64,000 bases of DNA from Anatilimnocola aggregata. Lineage in GTDB: Bacteria > Planctomycetota > Planctomycetia > Pirellulales > Pirellulaceae. A model generated the notes under the pieces. The model saw only the letters and a program-made list of their open reading frames with translations. It was not told the origin of the DNA and ran no database searches. The DNA is taken from NCBI RefSeq assembly GCF_007747655.1, contig NZ_CP036274.1, positions 8,928,001-8,992,000 on the forward strand, written 5' to 3'. Position 1 is the first letter of the stretch. Every line of letters starts with the position of its first letter. Shown piece by piece: positions 8,268-17,332 of this stretch. The translations under genes and the position numbers were made by a program.

Positions 8268-9170
8268 ATGTCTACACTCACCAATACCGCCGAGAAGCCC
8301 GTCTCCTTACACAGGTTTGCCTGGCTACCTGTTGTACTGCTGCCGCTTGCTGTTTTTGCGCTCGCCGGACAGTGGCCGGTGTGGTTTACTGCGTGGGTGT
8401 TAGCAGCCGCTGTTTATGCAGGCTTCAAGTGGCTGACATTTGCCGAATCCGAGGCAGCTCGTAATGCCAGTTTCGCCGATGCGCTCAACTATTTGTTCTT
8501 GTGGCCCGGCATGGACGCGGACGCATTCTTGGGCAACGAGCCCGCTGTGAAACCCACTCGGCGAGAGGTTGTGCTTGCGCTATTGAAGACCGCAGCAGGA
8601 CTGACTCTTCTCTTCGGTGTTGCCCGCTTCACCACTTCACTGCCGCTGCTCGTCACCGGCTGGGTGGGAATTGTGGGAATCGCGCTGACCCTGCTCTTCG
8701 GCGTCGCTCATTTGCTTTCGATCGCCTGGCGCCTGCTGGGCGTAAATGCGCAACCCATTATGAATCGCCCCCTCTGGGCCACGTCGCTGAGCGACTTTTG
8801 GGGCCAGCGCTGGAATCTCGCGTTTCACGATGTGGGTCGCGAGTTCGTCTTTCGGCCTCTGCTGCGCCGCGTTGGCGTCATCTGGTCGACGCTGGCCGTG
8901 TTTCTCTTCTCGGGAGTCGTACACGATCTGGTAATGTCGGTCCCCTTGCGCCAAGGAATCGGGCTGCCGACGATCTATTTCCTGCTGCAAGGATGTGCGG
9001 TTCTTTTCGAACGCAGCCGAGTGGGTAAACGCCTCGGCCTGAGTCGCGGCCTGATCGGTCGGGCCTTCACTGCGGCAATCGTCTTGCTACCCATCGGCCT
9101 GCTTTTTCACTTTGCCTTTTTGCAGCAAGTGATTCTGCCCACGTTGGAGTTCATCGGCGCGATCGGGTAA
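8268..9170 (+). CDS. wax-synthase-like membrane O-acyltransferase
   Basis: This encodes 300 residues with about seven to eight hydrophobic segments. The ATG at 8268 follows a GGAGG site. LSDFWGQRWNLAFHDVGREFVFRPLLRR resembles the SxxxFWGxRWH core of plant-type wax synthases and the MBOAT-like family. SGVVHDL supplies a candidate catalytic histidine inside a membrane helix. Such enzymes transfer acyl groups to long-chain alcohols or polyols at the membrane. The acceptor is unknown. It is divergent from the flavin reductase and convergent with the protease gene. Confidence 0.7.
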   Translation: MSTLTNTAEKPVSLHRFAWLPVVLLPLAVFALAGQWPVWFTAWVLAAAVYAGFKWLTFAESEAARNASFADALNYLFLWPGMDADAFLGNEPAVKPTRREVVLALLKTAAGLTLLFGVARFTTSLPLLVTGWVGIVGIALTLLFGVAHLLSIAWRLLGVNAQPIMNRPLWATSLSDFWGQRWNLAFHDVGREFVFRPLLRRVGVIWSTLAVFLFSGVVHDLVMSVPLRQGIGLPTIYFLLQGCAVLFERSRVGKRLGLSRGLIGRAFTAAIVLLPIGLLFHFAFLQQVILPTLEFIGAIG

Positions 9171-9196
9171 TGACCATTCGCCAAGCGAAGGCGAAC

Positions 9197-12091
9197 CTAA
9201 TTCAGCAGCGCGTCGAGTCGATCGTCGAGTAGCCAATTGGTGGGCAGGGTTTCGAACGACGGGCTCTCAACATTCAAAGATGAAGACGAGTTAGAACTGC
9301 TTGATGTTAGCTTGCTAGATGAAGGGCTGTTGCTGACACGAAGCAGATCGAGCGCGCTCTCAAGTAGCTGCAGTTCCGGACGGGCATCAGCTGTGGCGGC
9401 GAACACTTCATCGACCGAATTGGGGGTCAGCTGCGATTGACCGGCCATCACCGTTGCTCCGGAACCAAAAAATGAAGTGGGTGCCCAGAAGAAATTGTTC
9501 GCCGTGCTCTCAAACGAACTGTGGAATGAGGTTGTAGCCGAAGAGTCGACGACCGGAAGGCCGTGGAGTTCGCTCGCGGCCGCAGCAGCACCCTCAGCTT
9601 CGGGAAGATCACCGATCCGTTCGATCCGAACGGCGTCGGCCAACACGCGATCGTTGGCTGCATTAGTGAGCGTGACGCGGACCGTATCGCCCGTGATCGT
9701 GAACGTGCCGAGATTGCTCCAGGCAGTGCCGCCCCACGTGAGCCCACTTGAAGCCCGCTCTTGATTCACGCGGACGGTGCTGAGTTCAGTGGCACCATCG
9801 AAAATCGTGAACGGAGCGTTCGTCGCATAAGCCGAACTCTGAGTCCAACTGGCATGCACACGATAAATGCCGGGTGGCATGTTCGTGAAGGTCCAGGTCG
9901 CGGTGGTCGTGCCGGTTCCTTTGAGCGCCGTTTGAATGTCTTTTTCGCGTCCGACGGTCGTCGAGCGCGTCCACGTGCCTGTACTTGTGAAGCCGGTGGC
10001 ACCGTTGTCGATGGCACGAATCACCGGGGCGGGCGTTGCAGTGCCATTGAGATTGATGACAAATGAACTTTCGTCAGCGTCATTCGAGAAGAGTGTGATC
10101 GACTCACTAACACTGCCGACGGCTGAAGGTGTGAAGCGAACGGTGAAGGTCGTCGACTGATTTTTCGCCAACACGGTCTTCGCCAGATTCGTGACGATGG
10201 TAAATCCGGGTGGCATCTCGGCCGCGACCAGTTTTTGCAGCGTGAGGCTCGCCGGCCCCGTGTTTTTGATCGTGATCGTCTTATTGACGTACTGACCAAC
10301 TTGCAGGCTGCCGAAATTGATCGTGCCGCCCGTTTGCACAGCGGTCGTGCCGATGGCCACATTGATTTCAGGCTGTGGGGCAGGTGTGGCGGTGCCAACG
10401 AGTTGTAGCGAAAACGCACTTTCGTCAGCATCGTTCGAACCGATGTTGAGCGTTTGACTCACCGCGCCGGCAGTGGTCGGCGCAAAGCGAATGGTAAAGC
10501 TCGTCGACTGATTCGATGCCAACGTCAGGCTGCCAAAGTTACTCACCAACGTAAAGCCCGGTGGCAGGGTGCCAACGAGCGATTCGAGATTGAGCACTCC
10601 AGGTCCGGTGTTCTTGACCGTAATGACCTTGTTGACAAACTTGCCCACCTGCAAACTGCCGAAACTGATTGTGCCGCCCGATTGCACGGCGACTGTTCCG
10701 TTGAGGACGTTAATTTCGGGCTGTGGGCCGGAAGTATCTTCGCCGCCGCTCCCACCACCGCCGCCGACCGAACCACTCACGGGAACAGAGCCGGCCAGCG
10801 TGTATTGTCCCACGTTGCCATAGCCACCGGTGCTGCGAACCACGACGAAGTACGTGCCGGAGGCCAGCGTCGAAGTAAGAGTCGCGCTGAGAGAATTCGT
10901 CGGATTAGCTGTGACAAGCAGCGTGCCCGTCGCGTCGCGCAGCTCGAGGACACTATCGAGGTTCGCGCCGAACTGCGCGACGTTCAGGGTCAGGTTGAGT
11001 GCGCCCCCGGTCGTCGTGAACGAGAACCAGTCCTGGTCGGTGTTGGAGCCAATTCGCCCGGCAAAGTTTACGCTTCCCGCATTCGAGGCGAGTGCCGAGG
11101 CCTGCGCCAGCGTGCTGCCAAAATCATCGGCCCGGTAACCAAACCCGTTCGACGCATTGGCGAGAATCGCCATGTCGTCCTGATAGGCAGTTGGGCTGCT
11201 ATCGGTCGCTCCGTTGTGCCAGGTCGTTCGCTGCGAGTAATAGCCCACGCCCATAATGGGAGCCCAGGCGGCATTCCCTTGCGAATACGAACTGACCAGC
11301 GTGTTGCCGTTCCACTCGCTCTGATGATAAAGGCCGAACAAGTGTCCCGCTTCGTGCGAAGCTGCTTCAGCAACAAACCGCGGCGCACCATTGCCCAGCG
11401 CATCTTCAAAGACATAGCCCACGTTGGGCGCGCCGTTATAGAAGCCACCGATGTAGGCCACACCACCGGCCGAGTGGCCGAACCAATCGGAGTAGTTACC
11501 GCCGATGGCAACCCGTGCGACGACGCGATCAGCTGAACTGCCAGGATCGATCGTGGTGACATCGATATTGAACGCGGCATAGTCTTCAGCGACACGGGCC
11601 CAGATCTCTTGAATGGAATTCAACTCGCCCGCGCTGAACGTGGTGCGATCGCCATCCTGATCGTATACGGGGGTAATGACATTCGTGTAACTTCCCCACG
11701 ATGCTTGCGTATGGCCGTTGAAATCGAGAAACAACTTGGCCGTCGCGCCGGAATTGCTGCTCAGCAGCGGAATCGAACTGAGCGGACTTGTAGTGGCCAG
11801 CGTGCCGGTACCGGTGGTCGTTGTGGTGGCCGTACCAGCAAAGATTTGATTCAGCCCCTGACCGGTGCAAACGGAGCAACTGCAACCGCCGTGGCTGAGC
11901 AGGTCTTGCCAATCGCCAGTGGGCGTGGCGGTCATCAAGTATCGTGGTTCAAGGCATTCAAGGTGCGGCTTGCGGCGTTCACTCTCACCGTTGCGACGGT
12001 CCTCCGCGCGGCGAGTATGCTGCGATAACGCCTGAACCAGACTAGTGGTTCGGCGACAGGGGAATGGGCCGTCGTGATTGGCGCGCAGCAT
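9197..12091 (-). CDS. secreted metzincin-like metalloprotease with LEPR motif
   Basis: From the ATG at 12091 the protein has 964 residues. An Arg-rich N-terminus leads to LECLEPRYLM (about 45-53), the planctomycete LEPR-type signature of secreted proteins. A cysteine cluster, HGGCSCSVCTGQG, follows. The protease domain carries HEAGHLFGLYH (His246, Glu247, His250, His256), the zinc site of metzincins. Next come a PPC domain (DQDWFSFTTTGGALNLTLN onward), two homologous choice-of-anchor-D/Ig-like repeats (each starting PEINV and containing FGSLQVG), and a golvesin/Xly-like carbohydrate-binding module (FTSTGTWTRSTT to DAVRIERI). The tail is Ser-rich. The modules suggest an extracellular, matrix-associated protease. 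Confidence 0.87.
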   Translation of the reverse strand: MLRANHDGPFPCRRTTSLVQALSQHTRRAEDRRNGESERRKPHLECLEPRYLMTATPTGDWQDLLSHGGCSCSVCTGQGLNQIFAGTATTTTTGTGTLATTSPLSSIPLLSSNSGATAKLFLDFNGHTQASWGSYTNVITPVYDQDGDRTTFSAGELNSIQEIWARVAEDYAAFNIDVTTIDPGSSADRVVARVAIGGNYSDWFGHSAGGVAYIGGFYNGAPNVGYVFEDALGNGAPRFVAEAASHEAGHLFGLYHQSEWNGNTLVSSYSQGNAAWAPIMGVGYYSQRTTWHNGATDSSPTAYQDDMAILANASNGFGYRADDFGSTLAQASALASNAGSVNFAGRIGSNTDQDWFSFTTTGGALNLTLNVAQFGANLDSVLELRDATGTLLVTANPTNSLSATLTSTLASGTYFVVVRSTGGYGNVGQYTLAGSVPVSGSVGGGGGSGGEDTSGPQPEINVLNGTVAVQSGGTISFGSLQVGKFVNKVITVKNTGPGVLNLESLVGTLPPGFTLVSNFGSLTLASNQSTSFTIRFAPTTAGAVSQTLNIGSNDADESAFSLQLVGTATPAPQPEINVAIGTTAVQTGGTINFGSLQVGQYVNKTITIKNTGPASLTLQKLVAAEMPPGFTIVTNLAKTVLAKNQSTTFTVRFTPSAVGSVSESITLFSNDADESSFVINLNGTATPAPVIRAIDNGATGFTSTGTWTRSTTVGREKDIQTALKGTGTTTATWTFTNMPPGIYRVHASWTQSSAYATNAPFTIFDGATELSTVRVNQERASSGLTWGGTAWSNLGTFTITGDTVRVTLTNAANDRVLADAVRIERIGDLPEAEGAAAAASELHGLPVVDSSATTSFHSSFESTANNFFWAPTSFFGSGATVMAGQSQLTPNSVDEVFAATADARPELQLLESALDLLRVSNSPSSSKLTSSSSNSSSSLNVESPSFETLPTNWLLDDRLDALLN

Positions 12092-12393
12092 GACACAACC
12101 TTGCAGCAAGACGCTGAACCGGCGCGAACGAACTGTTCGCCACGAATGTGTTCGCCGGTAACTGGCAGAATCCGCCCCCGAGAGGCCGGTGCCATCTGAA
12201 ATCTAGGTCAGGAATCGGCCAAGTCAAATCTTGCCCCAAGCTTCGCTCGTTGCGCATCAGAATGGCATCCAGCTATTCGCCGCATTACACTGACGGCGCA
12301 GCGGAGTTTGTTTTCTGCGGAATATTCCGCGGAAGCAGGGCGGCAATCACATTCGACTGGTCAATCAGCTGGCAACAGCTGCGGAGTTTTGCG

Positions 12394-13731
12394 ATGAATA
12401 TGTCAGTTGGAAGTGCACGGTTGGTGGCCTGCGGAATGATGCTCGCATGCGCGGCAATTGTCACAGCTGCCGATGAGGAAAAGTTCACGCCCCTCTTCAA
12501 CGGCAAAGATCTGACGGGCTGGAAGATCGTGAACGTCGCTCCCGATACGTTCACGGTGAAGGACGGCATCATCGTCAGCACTGGCAAACCCACGGGAACG
12601 ATCCGAACCGACCGGATGTACGAGAACTTCATTCTGGAACTGGAATGGCGGCATCTGAAAGCGGGCGGCAACGCCGGCGTATTCGTGTGGGGCGATCCGC
12701 TGACTGCAGTCGGAACTCCCTTCTCGCGCGGCATCGAAGTGCAAGTGCTCGATGGTCGCGAAACCGAAAGCTACACCAGTCACGGCGACGTCTTCAGCAT
12801 TTGGGGGGCGAGTATGAAGCCCGATCGGCCCCATCCGAAGGGTTCACAGCGCTGCTTGCCGAGCGAGAAGCGATGCAAGCCATCGCCCGAGTGGAATCAC
12901 TATCGTGTCGTTTGCAACGACGGCATCATCAAGTTGCACGTCAACGGCAAAGAGGTTTCCGGCGGCACGGAGTGCAATCCGCGCAAGGGCTATATCTGCC
13001 TGGAGTCAGAAGGTTCGGAATGTCACTTCCGCAATATTCAGATTCGCGAACTCCCTTCCACCAACGCACCACCTTCAGCAACTGCGAATGCCGCGCAAGG
13101 ATTCGTCCCGCTGCTGGCCGATCCTGAACTAAGCGCTTGGCGCAAAGTCGAGGGCAACGAAGGGCATTGGAAATGGAACGACGGCCGGCTCGATTACGAC
13201 GGCAAGAGCGAAGCCAAAACTCCCTACGATCAACATCTGTGGACCAAGCAAGAATTTGGCGACTTCGAACTCGTGGTTGATTGGAGATTGCCGAACAAGC
13301 CGCAGAAAAAAGAGTGGCCACTCGTGCTTCCTAGTGGCGAGGACGCCGTCGATGAAAATGGCAAGCCCAAACTGGTGGCGGTGGACGATGCTGGCAACAG
13401 CGGCATCTTGATGCGCGGCTACGAACACGCGCAGGCCAACATCTGCTGCCGCCCGGTGGGCAGTGGTGAAATCACCGAGTTCCGCACGAACAAAAAGTAT
13501 TCCGCCGAAGTGCGTGCAGGAGTGACACCCAAGAAGCGGGCCGATAAGCCCAACGGGCAGTGGAATCGCTTCATCATTACGATGCAGGGGGACCGCGTGA
13601 GCGTGGTCCTCAACGGTGAACTGATTATCGACAAAGCCCAACTCCCCGATGTGCCGCAGCGCGGACCCATCGGGTTGCAGCATCATGGCGAAGCCATGCA
13701 GTTTGGGAACATCTTTGTGCGGGAACTGTAG
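12394..13731 (+). CDS. secreted protein with two 3-keto-disaccharide hydrolase (DUF1080) domains
   Basis: The ATG at 12394 follows GGAG at 7 bases and opens a signal peptide (MNMSVGSARLVACGMMLACA) cut near ATAADEE. An upstream in-frame ATG (12148) would bury this signal and is unlikely. The mature protein has two concanavalin-like DUF1080 domains. The first starts FTPLFNGKDLTGWKIV and ends FRNIQIREL. The second starts FVPLLADPELSAWRKVEG and ends FGNIFVREL. DUF1080 proteins bind or cleave sugars, with some acting on 3-keto-glucosides, and are greatly expanded in planctomycetes. The target glycan is unknown. It is convergent with xer. Confidence 0.85.
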   Translation: MNMSVGSARLVACGMMLACAAIVTAADEEKFTPLFNGKDLTGWKIVNVAPDTFTVKDGIIVSTGKPTGTIRTDRMYENFILELEWRHLKAGGNAGVFVWGDPLTAVGTPFSRGIEVQVLDGRETESYTSHGDVFSIWGASMKPDRPHPKGSQRCLPSEKRCKPSPEWNHYRVVCNDGIIKLHVNGKEVSGGTECNPRKGYICLESEGSECHFRNIQIRELPSTNAPPSATANAAQGFVPLLADPELSAWRKVEGNEGHWKWNDGRLDYDGKSEAKTPYDQHLWTKQEFGDFELVVDWRLPNKPQKKEWPLVLPSGEDAVDENGKPKLVAVDDAGNSGILMRGYEHAQANICCRPVGSGEITEFRTNKKYSAEVRAGVTPKKRADKPNGQWNRFIITMQGDRVSVVLNGELIIDKAQLPDVPQRGPIGLQHHGEAMQFGNIFVREL

Positions 13732-13754
13732 TCGCGTGGGAAGCGAACGATAAA

Positions 13755-14696
13755 CTAGGCCCGCGGATGATACTGCTGATGAACTTTCTTCAGGCGCGTT
13801 TGGTCGACATGGGTGTAGATCTGGGTCGTGGCAATGCTGGCGTGGCCGAGCAATTCTTGCACCTGACGCAGGTCCGCGCCGCCCGAGAGCAGGTGAGTCG
13901 CGAATGAGTGCCGCATTGTGTGCGGGCTGGCGGACGCAGGGCCGCCGACGCGCGCGACGTACCGCTTAATTAGTTCCCAGATGGCTTCGCGGCGAAGTTG
14001 TTTGCCCCGCCGCGAGAGCAATACCCAGTTCGGCGGCGTGCGAGCGGCGGCTACGAACAGGGGCCGCTCGGTTGCGAGATAGTCGCGCAGCGTATTGAGC
14101 GCACCTTCGCCGAGTGGAACAAGGCGCTGCTTGCTCCCTTTGCCATGGACCAGGCAATGACGCTCTTCCAGATGGAGGTCGCGCATTTGCAGCGACGAGA
14201 CTTCGGACACGCGGCAGCCTGTGGCATATAGCAGTTCGAGCAGCGCGCGGTCGCGGCGCGGAAACGGATCGTAAGGCTGCGGCGCGCCGACCAATTCCTT
14301 CACCAGCTTGGCGGAGAGGACATCGGGCACTCGTTGCCACTGCTTTTGCGTGGCGAGTAACTCGGCCGGGTTCTCCTTCAGCACTCCTTCGACTTGCAAG
14401 AAGCGGAAGAACACCTTGAGTGCTGCCATGTGCCGGCTGATGCTCGTCGGTGCTAACTTTTTCTGCTGCAGCCAAGCCAGGTAATTGCTCAGATCGCGGA
14501 CAGTCAAATTCGGCACCGCGCGATCGCCGAGCCATTCTTGCAGCCGCTTCAGGTCGCGGGTGTAGGCCGAGATGCTATTGGCCGCGAGGTGGCACTCCGT
14601 CCGCAGATAGTCGAGGCAAAGCGTGACCCAGCGCGCCGTTTGTCCCCCGGCAGCGGGTGCAGCTTGAACGACCTTGAGTGTCTTCCGCGGCGGCAT
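13755..14696 (-). CDS. tyrosine recombinase, XerC/XerD family
   Basis: From the ATG at 14696 the protein has 313 residues, close to the usual Xer length; a longer frame upstream adds unrelated sequence. Xer recombinases resolve chromosome dimers at dif. The N-terminal SAM-like domain spans about 22-110. The catalytic set is complete: Arg162 (ATGCRVSE), Lys186 (HGKGSKQR), His259 and Arg262 (PHTMRHSFATHLL), His285 (LLGHASIATT) and Tyr294 (IYTHV). No mobile-element signs surround it, so a housekeeping role fits better than a phage integrase. XerC and XerD cannot be separated from this window. Confidence 0.9.
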   Translation of the reverse strand: MPPRKTLKVVQAAPAAGGQTARWVTLCLDYLRTECHLAANSISAYTRDLKRLQEWLGDRAVPNLTVRDLSNYLAWLQQKKLAPTSISRHMAALKVFFRFLQVEGVLKENPAELLATQKQWQRVPDVLSAKLVKELVGAPQPYDPFPRRDRALLELLYATGCRVSEVSSLQMRDLHLEERHCLVHGKGSKQRLVPLGEGALNTLRDYLATERPLFVAAARTPPNWVLLSRRGKQLRREAIWELIKRYVARVGGPASASPHTMRHSFATHLLSGGADLRQVQELLGHASIATTQIYTHVDQTRLKKVHQQYHPRA

Positions 14697-14971
14697 GATA
14701 ACAGTCGTAGCGAGTATGCGGTGCCAAAGTGAAGTTTGTGTACGGCCAGCCGCACTTGGGCCGAGTGCGGTGTATCTTTGTTGTCGGCGCTGGCTACCCG
14801 AGTTCTGCGACATTCGGGCAGCCGGCAGATTGTTCGCTACAACCGCGCGAGGGGTCAGCTCGGCGGCCGCTTTGCGGAAAAGTATCCCTTTCCGTTCAGG
14901 ACTGCCGCGCTAAGATGTCAGCGAACGTCTCTGCGTGATGACACACTGACTACTTTGAAGATGGGCCGGGC

Positions 14972-15952
14972 ATGAGAATTCTGGTAACTGGCGGTGCAGG
15001 CTACGTTGGTTCGCATGCCGTGCGTCACTTGCGGCACGCGGGACATCAGGTCTGGATCTACGACAATCTCTCCTGCGGGCATGCAGCGGCCGCGCTCGAT
15101 ACGCCGCTGATTCTGGGTGAACTCAGCGATACGCAAAAGTTGGTCGACTTGCTGCGCTCGCAGCAAGTCGAAGCGGTCATGCACTTCGCCGCGTTTGCGC
15201 TGGTCGGTGAATCGGTCACTAATCCCAGTAAGTACTACGAGAACAATGTCGTCGGCAGCTTGCGGTTGTTGCAGGCGATGCATGGGGCCGACGTGCGCAA
15301 GATCGTCTTCTCGAGTACGACGGCCACCTATGGCGAACCTGCGAAGTCGCCGATTGCTGAAACGACACTGCAGCAGCCCATCAATCCCTACGGCTTCAGC
15401 AAGTTGATGGTCGAACAGATCCTCGACGATTTTGCCGCAGCCTATGGCTTTGGCTTTGCCGCGCTCCGTTATTTCAACGCCTCGGGGGCAGCCGCCGATG
15501 GTCTTATTGGCGAGGATCATCGTCCTGAGTCCCACTTGATTCCGATCGTTCTGCAAGTCGCTCTGGGTCAGCGCGACCGAGTGACGATTTTCGGCGACGA
15601 CTATCCCACACCCGATGGCACCTGCATTCGCGACTACATTCACGTCGACGATCTGGCGGAGGCACACCTGCGGGCGCTCGATCGGTTGCAGCCGGGTAAG
15701 GGTCTCAAACTGAATCTTGGCAGCGGCACGGGCTATAGCGTGCAGCAAGTGATTGACGTCTGCCGCCAAGTGACCGGCCATCCCATTCCCGCGATGATGG
15801 GGGCTCGACGCGCTGGTGATCCGCCGGCGCTGGTGGCCGATTCGTCCCTGGCCCAACGCACGCTCGACTGGCAATGCCGCTATTCGGACCTGCCAACCAT
15901 TGTCGCCTCAGCCTGGAACTGGCATCAGGCTCATCCGCGGGGATATGCCTAG
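14972..15952 (+). CDS. galE: UDP-glucose 4-epimerase
   Basis: This encodes 326 residues of an extended short-chain dehydrogenase that interconverts UDP-glucose and UDP-galactose. The N-terminal GGAGYVGSH (7-15) is the NAD-binding Rossmann loop. Ser114-Ser115-Thr116, Tyr140 and Lys144 (YGFSK) form the catalytic triad. DGTCIRDYIHVDDLAEAHL matches GalE substrate-binding sequence. The product would feed polysaccharide or lipopolysaccharide synthesis. A PlsC-like gene follows 73 bp downstream on the same strand. Confidence 0.93.
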   Translation: MRILVTGGAGYVGSHAVRHLRHAGHQVWIYDNLSCGHAAAALDTPLILGELSDTQKLVDLLRSQQVEAVMHFAAFALVGESVTNPSKYYENNVVGSLRLLQAMHGADVRKIVFSSTTATYGEPAKSPIAETTLQQPINPYGFSKLMVEQILDDFAAAYGFGFAALRYFNASGAAADGLIGEDHRPESHLIPIVLQVALGQRDRVTIFGDDYPTPDGTCIRDYIHVDDLAEAHLRALDRLQPGKGLKLNLGSGTGYSVQQVIDVCRQVTGHPIPAMMGARRAGDPPALVADSSLAQRTLDWQCRYSDLPTIVASAWNWHQAHPRGYA

Positions 15953-16025
15953 GACCTCTGTCGCATCACATGAGGATTCAGCCAGCCGTCAACGACGAAC
16001 TGCTGCTGTGCTATAACTGCTGGCC

Positions 16026-17294
16026 ATGCAGAAGATCATTGTCGAAAAACCCTACCGCTTTACCCCCGCTTTTCACAGCTGGGTGTTTCCCTGGTTCTTT
16101 CAGCTTATTCGCCTGCCGTACAACTACCTGCGGTGGAAAGAAGGGGTAGTGGAGCACGAGATTCGCGGCGTCGAATTCCTGCAGGCATCACTGGCCGCGA
16201 AGCATGCAATTTTGATCACGCCCAACCATCCGCGCACTGCCGATCCGGTGGCGATGGGCTTTTTATCAAAAGCCGCCCATTGCGAACTGTATGCGATGGC
16301 CAGCTGGCATTTGTTCCAGCACGGGTGGTTGAACTCGACGATCATCCGGATGATGGGCGCGTTCAGCGTCAATCGCGAAGGAGTCGACCGACAAGCGATC
16401 AATACCGCCATCGACTTACTAAGCAGCGGCAGAAGGCCGCTGGTGATCTTTCCCGAAGGGGCAACCAGCCGGACTGCCGATTATCTGCATGCTCTGCTCG
16501 ACGGCGTGGCGTTCATCGCGCGGGCAGCGGCAAAGAAGCGTTCGAAGATGACTCCGCCCGGTAAAGTCGTGGTTCATCCGGTGGCGGTAAAGTATTTGTT
16601 TCGCGGCAATCTGGCCAGCGCTGCCGACCAGGTGCTGACGCGCATCGAGCAGCGACTCTCGTGGCAACCGCAGCGGCAACTCGACTTGATGTCGCGAGTT
16701 TCCAAGACCGGACTGGCGCTGTTGAGCTTGAAAGAGATCGAGTATTTCGGACAGACGCAAACGGGCACATTGGCCGAACGACTGCAAAAGTTGATCGATC
16801 GGCTTCTTCGACCCTTAGAAGAACATTGGCTGGGAAGTGCCCAGGAAGGAACCACCGTGCCGCGCGTACGAACGCTGCGGACCAAGATCTTGCCGGAGAT
16901 GGTGGCGAATACCATTGCAGCGGATGAACGCGCGCGGCGCTGGCGCGATCTGGCCGATTTGTATCTTGCTCAACAACTGTCGAGCTATCCGCCCGAGTAC
17001 CTAACTACGCGCCCGAGTGTCGATCGCATCTTAGAAACGATCGAAAAGCTGGAAGAAGACCTGACCGATAAGTGTCAGATTCATGGCCACTTGAAAGTGA
17101 TCTTGGAAGTCGGTCCCGCCATTGAAGTGACTGCCGAGCGCGATCGCAAAGCCACCATCGACCCGCTGATGCTCGCTATTCAGCAGAACTTGCAAGGAAT
17201 GCTCGACAAGCTTGCGCTCGAATCGCCAGTTCTCGATGAGCAGACTGCCGCTGCGATTCTGCCCAACGTACGTGCGTCAGTCGGGGTGCAGTAG
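16026..17294 (+). CDS. PlsC-like acyltransferase (1-acylglycerol-3-phosphate O-acyltransferase family)
   Basis: This encodes 422 residues. The acyltransferase HX4D motif is NHPRTADP (His68, Asp73), and the acceptor-binding FPEG motif is VIFPEGATSR (Phe142-Gly145). These define the family that acylates lysophosphatidate and related lipids at the membrane. An uncommon C-terminal extension of about 180 residues is helical and charged (SVDRILETIEKLEEDLTDK), so the protein is longer than a plain PlsC. That extension might add an acceptor or partner-binding role. It is probably cotranscribed with galE. Confidence 0.85.
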   Translation: MQKIIVEKPYRFTPAFHSWVFPWFFQLIRLPYNYLRWKEGVVEHEIRGVEFLQASLAAKHAILITPNHPRTADPVAMGFLSKAAHCELYAMASWHLFQHGWLNSTIIRMMGAFSVNREGVDRQAINTAIDLLSSGRRPLVIFPEGATSRTADYLHALLDGVAFIARAAAKKRSKMTPPGKVVVHPVAVKYLFRGNLASAADQVLTRIEQRLSWQPQRQLDLMSRVSKTGLALLSLKEIEYFGQTQTGTLAERLQKLIDRLLRPLEEHWLGSAQEGTTVPRVRTLRTKILPEMVANTIAADERARRWRDLADLYLAQQLSSYPPEYLTTRPSVDRILETIEKLEEDLTDKCQIHGHLKVILEVGPAIEVTAERDRKATIDPLMLAIQQNLQGMLDKLALESPVLDEQTAAAILPNVRASVGVQ

Positions 17295-17332
17295 GCCATG
17301 AACATGCAATGCTCGCTTCCGGCTACTTCGAG

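Noticed and set aside
13755-14696. Phage or island integrase
   Set aside because: Length and motifs fit housekeeping Xer, and no att-like repeats or phage genes flank it.
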